Below are positions 1 through 11,400 of a stretch of 64,000 bases of DNA, piece after piece (within the stretch, counting starts at the first letter, position 1; each line of letters opens with the position of its first letter). This DNA is from Thunnus maccoyii (Eukaryota; Chordata; Actinopteri; Scombriformes; Scombridae): contig NC_056536.1 in assembly GCF_910596095.1 (NCBI RefSeq), forward strand, positions 18,399,291-18,463,290, given 5' to 3'. The position numbers were made by a program, and so were the translations under genes. The notes beneath the pieces were generated by a model. The model did no database searches. It had not been told where the DNA came from and was given only the letters and a program-made list of their open reading frames with translations.

Positions 1-71
1 CATGTTATCCCGGGAGGTGGCTCGGTGCTCAGCATCTGAAGTTCACGCTTCAAACGGGAAGCCCTCTGCAT
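1..71 (-). CDS. ube2t: Ubiquitin-conjugating enzyme E2 T, first coding exon (partial)
   Basis: Read on the minus strand from the ATG at 71-69, this stretch encodes MQRASRLKRELQMLSTEPPP followed by GIT, and then leaves the window in mid-codon. That is the characteristic N-terminal helix and first loop of UBE2T, the E2 that works with the FANCL ligase to monoubiquitinate FANCD2/FANCI in the Fanconi anaemia DNA repair pathway (family knowledge). Only about 23 codons are visible; the UBC core and its catalytic cysteine lie outside. Just before the ATG the minus strand reads ...ttgaacag, a plausible splice acceptor with AG at 74-73, so the start codon probably sits one base into exon 2, behind a non-coding exon. 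The segment is too short to be found as a long ORF; identification rests on the residue match. Confidence 0.87.
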   Translation of the reverse strand, partial: MQRASRLKRELQMLSTEPPPGIT

Positions 72-1722
72 CCTGTTCAACAGTGAATGGTGTAACTTAG
101 CTATATCAATAAGAAGCAGTGATTTTGGCCCCGGGTTAGACCCAGACTATTGACTGATTAATTTGGTACGGAAAAAAAGTAATCAATCGTTGTATGATAA
201 TAAGTTTAGTCAGTTGGGTGTTCGATTACGTACGTAAAACTATACTGTCACAAGCTTAACACTGCTTATAAGATACTAGCTAAAGTTTTAGCCTGGCAAA
301 CGGTGTCGCTATGGAAACATTAGCATGTCATTCTAATGTCAGTAACAACGCTGGAGTTAAAATAAGATGTTGTTTACTCGATATAAAGTTACATTCGCTT
401 ACTTTTCTCCCTCTTTCGCAGTTGTCGTCCACTTCTCAACAACAGCTGTTTGGCTTAACAACAGAGAGAGGCCGAAATGAGGCGACGTGGTTTCTGTTTT
501 GGATTTCCCTCTCCCTACGTCATCAGCGCTGCCCGCGTTCAACTTCTTCTTCTTCTTCGGTATTAATGGCGCGTTGCACTCACCTTGAGCATGATCGCCA
601 CCCACTGTTACATTGAAAGTGTTATTGAAATAGATGAAAACACATGTCTTGGCTTGTTGGAGATGCTTACAAAATATTTTGAATCACGTTGAATTCGAGT
701 TCCCTCCTTAACGACTGTGGCTGACTTCAATATTTTGGACAAACCGAAATGACTTTGGTGGCGTTTATCACGGTCTTCACGCTTCCAGTGAGGTATAAAG
801 ATTAATTCAGTCTTACTGTATGTCAACTATGTATATGGCTTCAACCAAAGACTATTAGATATTTTACCAATTTGCTTTTATTTAGATTATTTATATCTGT
901 TTAGATAAACAGATAGTTCAGTGCTGGACACTAACACTGACAAGGGATTATTGCTATGCACTATTATTATATAGATGCCTGACAGTATGTAGACTACATT
1001 ATTAATTTGGAACATTGTAACTAGTACCCTGCACTTTCATTAATGTGTTGCACCCTTATTTGTACTTTGTGGCCCCCTGCTTATTTCTATGCTACTTGTG
1101 CTTTTATTTTATTTTATTGTGTATATTTTATTTAATTATCAGTGCATATATAAGTACACTATTATACTTATTTTGCTATGTATATCAAGCATCATGCTAT
1201 GGACTGTTATCAAGTACAAAAGTCTTAGTTCAGAATATTCAACCTTATCATAGTGAAAGTTATTTGAGGCATAAAGTCTGTCCAGTGGAGGAAGATATTC
1301 AAGCAAGCCAAGAGCTCAGCACTTTTGTTTTACACATATAAAGAGTTCGATCTCATGAAATGGACATGTAAAAGTGGAAGATTGTTTATTGTTCTGAAAA
1401 ATAGTTTGATTACTGACTTTGCATACAATTTCTTACATTGTGATATATACTGATATCAGGAAATATCCTTGTTAATATGGTGATATTTCAACCATGGCAA
1501 ATAGCACTCAGAATACAATACAATGTATTTCTGATGCTCAAGATAGGAGAATCAAACGTAGGAAACAACCTACAGCCAGTAGAAAGACATTTCTGATCAT
1601 GTTATCATCATTATAAAACACAACATTTCCATCTTCAAAAGGAAAATCATCATATAAAACCTCACAATCACATAAATGAGGTGGAAAACTCACAATCTTT
1701 CACTTGTAGTTTGATTACACTC
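72..1722. other. Intergenic / ube2t intron and upstream region, no other gene seen
   Basis: Apart from the candidate ube2t first exon, this stretch shows no coding potential. It has a somewhat GC-richer patch around 460-600, then AT-rich sequence from about 850. It also holds the downstream flank of the minus-strand methyltransferase gene, whose stop codon is at 1723-1725. Short ORFs here have no family resemblance. Confidence 0.5.
584..640 (-). other. Candidate non-coding first exon and splice donor of ube2t
   Basis: On the minus strand the sequence ctcaag|gtgagt has a near-consensus donor whose last exonic base is 584. The only acceptor-like site seen downstream on this strand before a recognisable coding exon is the one at 74-73, ahead of the ube2t ATG. 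An exon ending at 584 would therefore give a roughly 510-base first intron. An ATG lies in the last bases of this candidate exon, out of frame with the ube2t start, which would make it a short upstream ORF if transcribed. The 5' end of the exon is not visible and the upper coordinate given is arbitrary. This is inference from splice-site strength and position only. Confidence 0.35.
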
Positions 1723-2798
1723 TCACTTTAAGGCAGTGGCGTAGATAGCCTGAAAAGTAATGAGTTTGTGCTGTTTGTCCTCCATTCTGACATCAGTGAA
1801 GCCTGATTCTCTCAGAGCTGCCATGTAGGCCTCTGGGCGCCAGTTCTGCCCTGGCATCACTCGCTTTGCTGCCATAGTAGCCACATTGGACAGCCTCAGC
1901 GTGGTCACCATCAGGCCCCCTGGGGGGATTCAAAAGGGAGAAAAAAAGACATAGTCAAAACTAGGAGTAAGGTCGTAAATCACCAAAGCGTCTGAGACAG
2001 GTTTTAATTTGCATGACAAATGTTCCTTACAAGACAGTCTTTATTACACCACAGCGTCATTACTTACCTGGTTTCATTACCCGGTGTATCTCTGTGGCTC
2101 CCTTCCTGAGGTCAGGCCAGAAGTAGTAGCAGTTGCAATGAAAGACTTTATCCACAGTGCTGTCTTCCAGAGGCATCGCTGCTACATCACAGTGGTGTAG
2201 GGTCACTTTACCACTGGCCACAAGTTCCTTTATACGCTCACTAGCCATCTGTAAGGGGAGAAATATTCCAAAACTGAGAAATGTTCCCCTTTCAAATACA
2301 ATATTGTCCCACTATAGTTACAGCTTTTGTCCGCCTGCTTCTTTCTTCTATGTTTTCTTAATTATTGTTTCTAAGGAGCTGTTCCTTGTGTATAGAAAGG
2401 CTTACAGTTTGTATTGCTGGGCAGATTTGGCTTTGCTTTGTGCTTTTAAGCCACTCTTTTTGAAACAAACTTTAACACATGCATGTGATAAACAAACTTG
2501 AACTTGAATACTTTATTCCACTCTGACAGTAATTATACCTCACCTGGTGCATAAACTCTGAGTAATCCACTCCTATAAGGCGGCCTGTGGGCTCTGTGAG
2601 CAGGTTGGCTGCTGATTGCAGACCCAGACCTGGGCCATGACCCAGTTCCAGCACAGTGTCCCCAGGTTGGATCCCACAAAGCTGCACGGCATTCTCCTCA
2701 AGGACCTGGTTGTGCACTGTAAAGAACTTACTGACCAGCCATCCTGCCAGTGATCGTGTCGGTTTGCCCAACTGTTTCCCAACTTTTTCAGCCCACAT
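1723..2798 (-). CDS. Class I SAM-dependent methyltransferase, three coding exons
   Basis: The model joins minus-strand exons 2798-2544, 2248-2068 and 1919-1723 (255 + 181 + 197 bases, 210 residues). Junction phases agree: exon 1 ends CACCAG before gtgagg, exon 2 runs from a cttacag acceptor to a gtaagt donor, and exon 3 follows a cccccag acceptor. The protein has the Rossmann-type methyltransferase signature: motif I VLELGHGPGLG near residue 51, then an acidic strand end IGVDYS, then a second acidic strand (HHCDVAAMP) and a terminal KPGG turn before the next beta strand. It resembles the small YdaC-like/Methyltransf_11 proteins of fish and bacteria; the substrate cannot be read from sequence. 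The start is uncertain. The first ATG of exon 1 is at 2798, and the preceding bases ttctccag form an acceptor ending at 2801, so an upstream exon, probably non-coding, is likely. Confidence 0.8.
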
Positions 2799-2801
2799 CA
2801 C

Positions 2802-3660
2802 TGGAGAAATATGAAAGAAAAGACAGGTGGGAATTGTTAGGTGGCTACAATACTATTTCAGATATTTACAACCACGAAAAGCAATACAAATCATTGTAAC
2901 ATACAGCATGACAAGTGACCCCATGTTTTACAAATCTTGGCTTTGTTAAGCACTTGTCTTCTATTGTGGCAATCTCATCATCATATGAAATACTTTCATT
3001 AAATGTTAATGCCAATATTTTAATATTTTGGACATGATGAACTTTGATACTTGCTACCACCAGACTCTCTTTTTCCAACAATCAAATGTAACTGAGCTTT
3101 TCTAATCCCACTTTTTTAATTTTCCAAAATTAAAACAAATGGTGTGGATTTCCTGTCAGATCCCACAGTAATCAGCAGACGTGCCGATTATGACCCAGAT
3201 ACTTTAACAATCGGGATCAGGAGAAAAACAGCCCTTTGTTGAAACCTTTCATGGTTTTTGCTTTTGAGTGAGTTGGACTTTGCTTACCTTAACTTCTTGC
3301 ATTAAGATAATGTTCAATCTGCTGAATGATAGAACAAAAGAGAAGATTTTTTGGAATTTGAGTACCTGGTTGTACTGTATATTATGTATATTATCATAAC
3401 TTTTATAGATTTTTGAAATAAGAGTAGCCAATACTTAAGTTGGGCATTGGATCTTATTGTGGCCTCTGAGTTTTCAACACTTTAACATGCACTATACTGT
3501 AGGTATATAGGTATACAAACCATCTACACACAAGCACTAGTTTATCTGGCCAAGCTTTCTCTCCAGCCAGAGGGATATTTTATCCTGACAATAGGAACGT
3601 TGCAGTGTTCCTACAATATGTTATGGTCAGTATATGCTTTCCGTCCATGGTAGGGAATTT
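2802..3660. other. AT-rich gap upstream of the methyltransferase
   Basis: No exon with family resemblance was found here. The region presumably holds the promoter or first non-coding exon of the minus-strand methyltransferase gene, but no clear donor stands out. Homology searches of the short ORFs would be needed before calling anything. Confidence 0.4.
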
Positions 3661-3671
3661 CTATTGGATAT

Positions 3672-3856
3672 ACACTCACTGAGCATTTTATTAGGGACAC
3701 CTGTGCAATCTAATGCAATCCAATACAACAACTCTGCCATAAAGTCTACTTTTACAAAGCTTATACATTTTCAGTTTTAGTTGACATTGTTGACATTGTA
3801 CCCTCTGTCCAAAGCTCTGTTCAACTTGTTTGATAACAGGAACAACAAATATACAA
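3672..3856. repeat. Interspersed DNA-element fragment with an inverted partner at 5452-5508
   Basis: The stretch opens with ACTCACTGAGCATTTTATTA, close to the start of a DNA-transposon-derived repeat common in fish (recalled, not searched). Its right part, 3801-3856, is an imperfect inverted copy of 5452-5508: both contain the core ctgttatcaaacaagytgaa, read on opposite strands, followed by related cagctttggac-type sequence. The two arms enclose about 1.6 kb that includes a separate terminal-inverted-repeat element at 4288-5442. It is best read as the two ends of one older element later invaded by another. Confidence 0.5.
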
Positions 3857-4287
3857 CGCATTATTTTGTTGCTGTTTGTCATGTGAAGAAACGGCGTGTC
3901 TGGAGATTTAAATAATAAAAGTTACGCTGCTGTGCCTCATGCATAAATGTGCACAGAGTCTCTCTTAATGGGGGTGGTCCCTTCAAGTATTTAATAAACT
4001 CAAGTAGATATCTTTCAACGTTACAGTCAAAATTCCCTCATGTTGTTATAATCCTTCTACTGCAGCTCAACAGGGAAACACTGTGTAGGAAAAGAAAAAG
4101 TGTAAAGCAGCGTAACATCACTGATTATTCAAAACTCCACACACACCGACAGGACCAGTTAGGATCTAATATTAATTAATGTTGATTGACAGTGTTTCCT
4201 GGTTGAGCTACAGAGGAAGGATTATTAAATACCTGCAGTGGTCACAACCCCCCCCCCACCTCCACCCCGCAGCAGAAACGATAAGTA

Positions 4288-4977
4288 GGGGAGACCAGGG
4301 ACAGTTGTAACACTTTTTGCAATTTTCCCAATAAATCAAAAACCATCTACGTTGGAATAGTCCATTTGCTATATTATAAATTTCAATGTGTCAACTACTG
4401 AAACAATATATTTAAGTGGTTTTATGAAATATGTACAGGTTATAAAATTGATTTAAATACAGTCAATCCACTGTCCCTGTACACTGGGACAGTTTAACAC
4501 ATGCCAGGGACGGTTGTAACATGTCTAAAATATACTTAATTAATCAATCAAATACTCAGAATGAAAAAGATTATTTAACATTCATGTTATTGTAACTATT
4601 CATTTCATTTAAAAAAATGAATACCTTTTTTCACACTACATGACAAAAAAGAGGGGAAGCCATCAAATTATAATGCAAGAAAATTATTTAATGGGTAGAA
4701 CACACATCCTCAGAAAAGTTTAAACATGAAATCAAAATGGATTAGTTTGAGGACAACATTCAGTACAGGGTCCAATGGCAAATGCTGTATGATCTGGCCA
4801 CTGTCCTGACTGATTTGCCCTGTTTTATGCCATCTGAAGCCCTCTCCAGCAAAGGAAGTGGGACTCCCCTGTCTGTCTTTCTCTTTCTGAAATTTAGCAT
4901 ACTGTAAACAAACACATGTGTTTCCACTGACTATTAGCATACAAATGATTATCATTAACTTAACATGTAATTTTATG

Positions 4978-5014
<37 letters not shown>

Positions 5015-5442
5015 GTTTATGTAGGCCTTTAGATTTTTAAAATATAAATGAAACTTGGTTCAGGGATGGTTGCAACAAGGTGTTACAACTGTCCCAGTAT
5101 CACCAGCCATTTTTCACCTCATGTGAACTAGCTTGACTGCTAGTTCGACACATGATAGCCATTTTTATTTTTAGCTTACAAAACAGTGATTCTAATAATA
5201 CTTGTTTGGATTCATAGACATTTGATCTCAGGACAGTATCCAAAAAAATACATCTGATAGAAAAGTTAAATTTTTACCTCAAAAAACACTTTTGCTGATA
5301 ACTGTCTCTGGGAGTTTCAAATGTGGCTCCTTTTTTGTAAGCAAGAAGACAATCTAACTGAGCACGTGTAGAGCGAGTGTAATCACTGTAGCTTGTTTCT
5401 GATTGGAGGAATTCAAGGTGTTACAACTGTCCCTGGTCTCCC
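4288..5442. mobile_element. Non-autonomous DNA transposon with terminal inverted repeats and TA target duplication
   Basis: The left end reads GGGGAGACCAGGGACAGTTG and continues taacac. The right end, reverse-complemented, starts GGGAGACCAGGGACAGTTG and continues taacac. Both ends are flanked by TA (4286-4287 and 5443-5444). Degenerate copies of the gggacagttgtaac motif recur inside the element near 4490, 4507 and 5084, in both orientations. The internal 1.1 kb is AT-rich with no transposase-like ORF, so the copy depends on another element for movement. The superfamily is not certain; the TA duplication suits Tc1/mariner-like mechanisms. A (TCTA)n tract lies inside it at 4981-5015. Confidence 0.7.
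4981..5015. repeat. (TCTA)n microsatellite
   Basis: About nine tandem copies of the tetranucleotide TATC/TCTA, lying inside the terminal-inverted-repeat element. Confidence 0.9.
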
Positions 5443-5451
5443 TATATCACA

Positions 5452-5508
5452 TTGTACATTTGTTCATCCTGTTATCAAACAAGCTGAACACAGCTTTGGA
5501 CGGAGGGG
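5452..5508. repeat. Inverted partner of the arm at 3801-3856
   Basis: This is an imperfect reverse complement of 3801-3856 over about 57 bases. It begins 8 bases after the TA duplication that ends the 4288-5442 element. No further match to the left copy was seen beyond about 5508. Confidence 0.6.
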
Positions 5509-6130
5509 ACACAGACTGCTGTGGATGTGTAATGTGGGTTTAATTGTTTGAATTTGTGAATGGTGCGTCGCTTGCTGCCGCAAAGAATTGTGGGACGGAA
5601 TTATCTCCTTCCTTTCATAAAGGATGGTCAGGTGTATCCTATGCTAAAGGGGATTAGAAAGGAAGCATTGGTGCACCTTTCCTGCTCCAGCTCTTATCAT
5701 GGCAGCCACTTAGATACTTCCGGGTCATTTCACTCAGTTAGGAACCTTCTTAAGCAAAAAAGACTATCCTCTCTTCTCATTTCTCAGTTTGTACATCCTC
5801 TATTCTCTCCCACCTGAAATGCGAGCAAAGGAGGCGAGGAAGAGACACGAGGAGAGAGGAGTCGAGGCAACAAGTATTTAATAAAATGAGACATCCTTGC
5901 TTCGGAGCCGTCATGTCAATTAAATATAACATGCAGCAAACCTGCATCATCTGTCCATTGTTTTGTTATAAACTACCGCTGTATTTTATGATCTCTGACA
6001 GATGAGCATAACAGTATTCATGACAACTTATATATATTTACTTTTAATTCAAAATCACAACGTGATAATATATAAAACAAGAATGTACAGATGTCATACA
6101 TTGTTATATTTTATTTAACACATGCGCATG

Positions 6131-6161
<31 letters not shown>

Positions 6162-8171
6162 GCAAATATGATCCCAAGCACATATGCGGTCAATTTTGAG
6201 CCATAACACAACAGATGTAACAGTTATTGCTCATTTTAACATATAAAAAAATAGAAACAAGTTATTTGGGGAATTATTTTGTTTATCATTAGCCTCTCAG
6301 TGCCTTATAATCTATTTGCCTGTTCTGTTCATCATAAGCAATAAAATAGATAAATTTTGCCCATTTTAAACTAAAAACATACATTGCAAGTTAAATGTGG
6401 TCTAAGGTACATAAAATATCAAAGTAAGTATATATATTTTGGTTATGGTTGAATAACAAGTCACTCAGCAGATAAAACATGTTTTCAGTGCTTGTTAATG
6501 AATTCAAATGTTGTGACATGGATACTTCATCTCAATGAAAGAAAGAAGACATCAGATAACCTGAGTCAGATACAGCTTCTCTCCTCTCTTTGGTCGCTAA
6601 TTTCTTCTCTGATGGTTAAATGTCTCTCTGTGGCTGTTGTGTGAATTTATCTCCTTAAAAAAATGCAGCAGAGATCATACAATGTGCAGTAGGTAGTTTG
6701 CTTGTTGAAGTTACAGTGAGCTGTCTGGACTCATTCATTCATTTTGAATTGATCCAGTTTTTAATTGAGTCGTTGTTCAGTAACCTGTTGATGTTGTGTG
6801 ATTAGTGAATGAGTTTGCATGAGGTCTGGTTACTTGCTTGTGACAATTTCTTCATTTCCTTTTTAAGCTGAGTCATATATTGAGTAATAAGCTTAAAGTA
6901 ACTAGAATAACAAGTGTTGACACGTCAGCTTTGTAGACTATATTTTGTATGTCGTGCATATAAATAAGTGTGTAAGTCATGTATTTGATACATGCATTAA
7001 TACTTTTTGACGTGAACCTACACTTTTACATCTGTGAATGTTTTTAGTATTGAATCTTTCTAGTATTCAGCACTTATCTGTACTGTATAAGATTATAAGC
7101 TTTGTGGTACTTTATATATTTCTGTATACCAAAAACATACACAAGAAACACGTGTAAATCATGTGATATGTTGTCTATTTTTGATGAGAATATAAATCTG
7201 TTGTCACAATAGAACAATACTATAAATTTGAATTTCACTTTCTTGGTAAAATGACACATCCTGAACAACTCCACGGCTAAAATGAGCACTTCTTTGTTTA
7301 GAAACAATATGTATATGCTAAATGTCTTTAAAGAAGCAGCCTTTTCACCATCCATGGGTGTTTTTTGGGAGAGAGGAGACGAGGAGGCACAAAATAAAGA
7401 AATGAGAAGAGCCCCATTCGACCGTAGCCTAGATGTGATTTACCAACATGTAGGTTGGGGGCGTCACATTGCCGTAAACTGAATTAAACTGAATGTAAAC
7501 ATGGTGGCTGCATTATTGAGAATACACATCCTAAACAGCACTTGTCTGGATACACACCATACCTAGTTTGTTGCTCAGTAAGACGTTGACAGCCCCGTCA
7601 CGGCAGTTGCGGGTGAACTTTGTCTTCGTGTGTGTGAAGAGGAGGAGGAGGAGCTCTGGACTATTTCTGTCATGAGCGCAGGCGCTGCTCATGTACGCGC
7701 CTCACACTCCTATGCTTTTAAATTACCCACTGCCTGCAATTTTTATTTATTTCCACCCACAAATAATCCTCATTGTTTTATTCATCATTATATTCACATT
7801 CAATACGATGGAAGTATGAAAAATACGGAAACAAATGATTGTTTATCTCTTACTCCGGGTGCGACACTCTTACAGTAAACGCTGCTGGATCGCAGTCAAT
7901 TGTATGTGGAAATGTCCTCTGCAGCAGCTTCCTCCAATCAGCCTGTTTTGTACACACCCCCGCCAGGATTATGTCTCTTTCGTTTTCATTTCCCGGAAGG
8001 CTCGAATGTGAAAATAGACTTTTATATCTTCGAAAGTAATATGAAATCTTCACTTAAAATGGAGCCCAAGGAGGTTTAACCTGAAGTTTATTTCAGTTAT
8101 TGGATGAGTTGTAAGTCTGCGTTTAAGGAAATAATCCCTTTTTTTTTGTAGAGTCGATAAAGGACTTTTCT
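5509..8171. other. Intergenic region upstream of etv7
   Basis: No convincing gene is seen. The part from about 5560 to 5880 has a purine-rich end and may be another repeat. From 5900 to 7300 the sequence is AT-rich with a short (CA)n/(TA)n tract near 6133-6160. From about 7350 to 8050 it becomes more GC-balanced and is the likely etv7 promoter and first-exon area. A strong pyrimidine tract ending ttttgtag at about 8140-8152 looks like an acceptor for an exon carrying the etv7 start codon, implying a further upstream exon. One candidate is the ATG-bearing stretch 8041-8076, although its gag|gttt donor is weak. Confidence 0.4.
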
Positions 8172-8398
8172 ATGGAGAGCGTTTCCCTGCCACCTTTGGT
8201 CAAGGTAAATTAACGTCTAAGGCGCAAATGTGTTGTGTAATGTGTTGCCTTAAAAAGCACACAGAGAGCCTAAGTGTATTTTTTGGAGATTAAAAGTATT
8301 GAATTTTAGGTCATGTTAGCTGCAATTGTTTACTGAAAACTTTTTTTAAATTTTAACTAGGCTGTAACTCTGTATTTCTGTTTGTATACTGTAACAAA

Positions 8399-8463
<65 letters not shown>

Positions 8464-11400
8464 ATGTGCATACATGTGAATGTTTTGTAGCAAGAAAACA
8501 GAGAAAGCAGTTCTCCAATGCAGAGAAGGCAAGCCTGTGTTCCTTCCAGTGGGCATCCCTCCCCGCCTAATCAGCTTCCGGTGGCCAGTCCTCCCACTCA
8601 GGAAGATCTGTGGCATCTACCTGGACGGCTGCGTGAGTCAAATTCTGTTTGAAATATCCACCTGTGTTTACCTGAAAGTTACCTACATGCAACAAAGTAG
8701 TTGAGCACCTTCCACCAGCACAATCACAGTCTGTAATTGTGTGTTTTTGAATGATATGCATCTATTTTCTAGGAATAAACCCATCACTGTGGGATAAGGA
8801 CGACGTTGCCCACTGGCTCCACTGGGCTCAGAAGGAGTACTCGCTGCGCCGGCCTGAGAAGGGACGCTTTGAGATGAATGGCCGAGCCCTGTGCCTGCTC
8901 ACAAAGGAAGATTTCAGACGCCGCTGCCCCAGCTCAGGTAAAAATGAGTGTGTATGCAGAAAGAGAGCATGCTGACTGCTTTCACGCCTGTGTTTTTCAT
9001 ATGCACTCCCTTTCCCCTGTTTTCTGCAGGAGATGTCCTGTATGAAATCCTACAGTGTGTGAAACAGCAAAGGAGGAGTGTTGTCTGTGACCCCCCGAAG
9101 ACGTCTCCTTCCCTGGCAACCGGACACATCCAGACCACAGTCAGCCACCAGGTCCCCACTCACAATGTCCAAGAGCCACAACCTCCCACAGTCAAGGACT
9201 CTCCAGGTCAGTAACATTATACAGACGTGACAGAAAACTGACAGAAGTATATAGTATTCATCATTCTTTATTTCACATTGAATATAACTGAAACTCTGCT
9301 TTTGATTTACAACTTAACATATTATTTGATACAATAAAAGAAATGAAAATGGTATCAAGCGTTTTCTGTAACTCTGAATAATGTATCTCCACTTCTCCAA
9401 GTTTTCCTTGGTTCGTTCTTGACAATTCAAGCAATCCTTCTGTTCAATTTCAGGCCAATTTTCCTCTTGCGACCACATCCAGAGATGTTGGCTACAGTTT
9501 CATGGGCCTTAAACTTCTTAATAATATTGGCAACAGTGGTCACAGGAACATCAAGCTCTTTGGAGATGGTCTTATAACCTTTACGTTGACCATGCTTGGC
9601 TATTACCTTTCTACCAATGTCTTCAGACTCTCACACTTTCTAGTTTTACTTCTGTTTTCCATGTTCAATATGATGCACAGTGGCACTAAACAGCAGCCTT
9701 TAAACTGGCTGCATGATTGATTATAAGATTGAAAACACCTGCGATACTAAGTAAAACACAAAAGTCTGCTTAAAGTATCACTACAAATCATTTATTTATA
9801 CAACTACAACTTCTAAAGGGTACCAATAATTTTGTCCAAGCTATTTTAGAATGTTTTTGTAGAATAAGCATGAATTCAGTTATTTTATTATAACAACTTT
9901 TTGTTTTGTTCCACTGCAAACCAAACATAGACTTGCATTGATAATAAAATATATTTTTAATTTCAACACTGTTCAGGGCAAATGGTGCATTATTTTAATA
10001 AAATTCAAGGGTATCAATAATTTCGGCCACACCTGTAACATATTCAGGATCAGTCAGAATCTACTTTATTGGCCGAGTATGTTGTCACATTCAGGGAATT
10101 TAACTCCAGTTCACAATAGCTCTCAGTACATTCAAACACAGTGCAGAGAACAAATTTACAGGACGATACACATACAGATATACAGCTAAAGATATCAAGC
10201 TAAACAAGCAAACATGCATATAGCTATTATATAGAAGAAGCTGGGCAACAAACTATCCACATACAGGTCAGATTGTTATGTACTATATGCACAGGGTTGT
10301 GCTACACATAGTGCAGTGGTGCATGCAGTGCAAAGAATACACACATACACATTCACACAGTTGATTGTTTGACTTTGTTGTGTATCAAATCAAACTTGTT
10401 TATCTTGGTTAGACTGTGGGTCTGAATACCTCCTGATCAACCACTTGCATGTGTAATCACCTCATGTAGGAATTCATGCTCTGTCATGCAGTGTGTTTAA
10501 AAAAGAACAGTATTTCCCTGTAACGTTGCAATAAAGTGCCAGCACCTCAAAACTGCATAAGTACAGTACTTGAGAAAAGTATTTTGTTGCTCTCCACTTG
10601 TGATGAAGACATTTTACCCTTCGATAGAGGAATACAAACTCATGCATTCCTTTTTTGTCCCGACCATAAAAAAGGTGCTTTCCACTCTAGGAAGTAGGAT
10701 ATGTGCCAGTGGGCGTGTCATGGTTACCTGGAAACCAAAGATCTCATAACTCCAGAGTCCAAAACAATGACTTTGTTGCACGCACTGTATTCAAGTTGTA
10801 AAATGGCCTCCTGAACATTGCATCGATCTTTTGTACACACATTAATGTAAACTCTTCAAGCGGCTCACTTTTGCTTTCACTTTAGCTTACTGTCACAGTT
10901 CCTCATATTTCTTTCCCTCGCTTTCACCACCGCCGTGTCGGCAGCTGTTGTAATGACTGCGACCAGCCAGACAGAGCACATGTAACTTCTCAGAGATCGC
11001 CCCTTTGATCTTGCACACTTACCCTGCTCCTCTCACACATAGTAGTGGGTATAACAAACTACTTTACCACATTTGGCAGCAGTGTTCATCATTAACTATG
11101 ATGTCTGATTATCTGGCCCTCTCTATCTCTCTGTCTCTGTATCTATCTCTCTTTCTTAGATGGACCAGCAGCTGTCTCTACATCTCTTCCAAAACAAGTT
11201 CAGGGTACTCCCCAAACAGAGTGCATCATCCAGGAGCCTCTCAACCTGTCTAGCCGGGAGAAACCTAGGAGCCCACTGCACAAAGCTAACGGCCGCATCC
11301 CAGGTAGTATTGTGTTGATTTATTAACAGCTGTACTATTCAATCTAAAAATATACAAACACAAATACATGTCATCCCAATGAAAGTGCACAGATACAGTA

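Noticed and set aside
399-605. 68-codon minus-strand ORF with a lysine run near the left end
   Set aside because: It does not start with ATG and crosses the strong donor at 584, so it is read as part of a non-coding exon and intron of ube2t.
9502-9720. 72-codon plus-strand ORF in etv7 intron 4
   Set aside because: The real signal is on the minus strand, a Tc1-like transposase helix-turn-helix; this ORF is its antisense.
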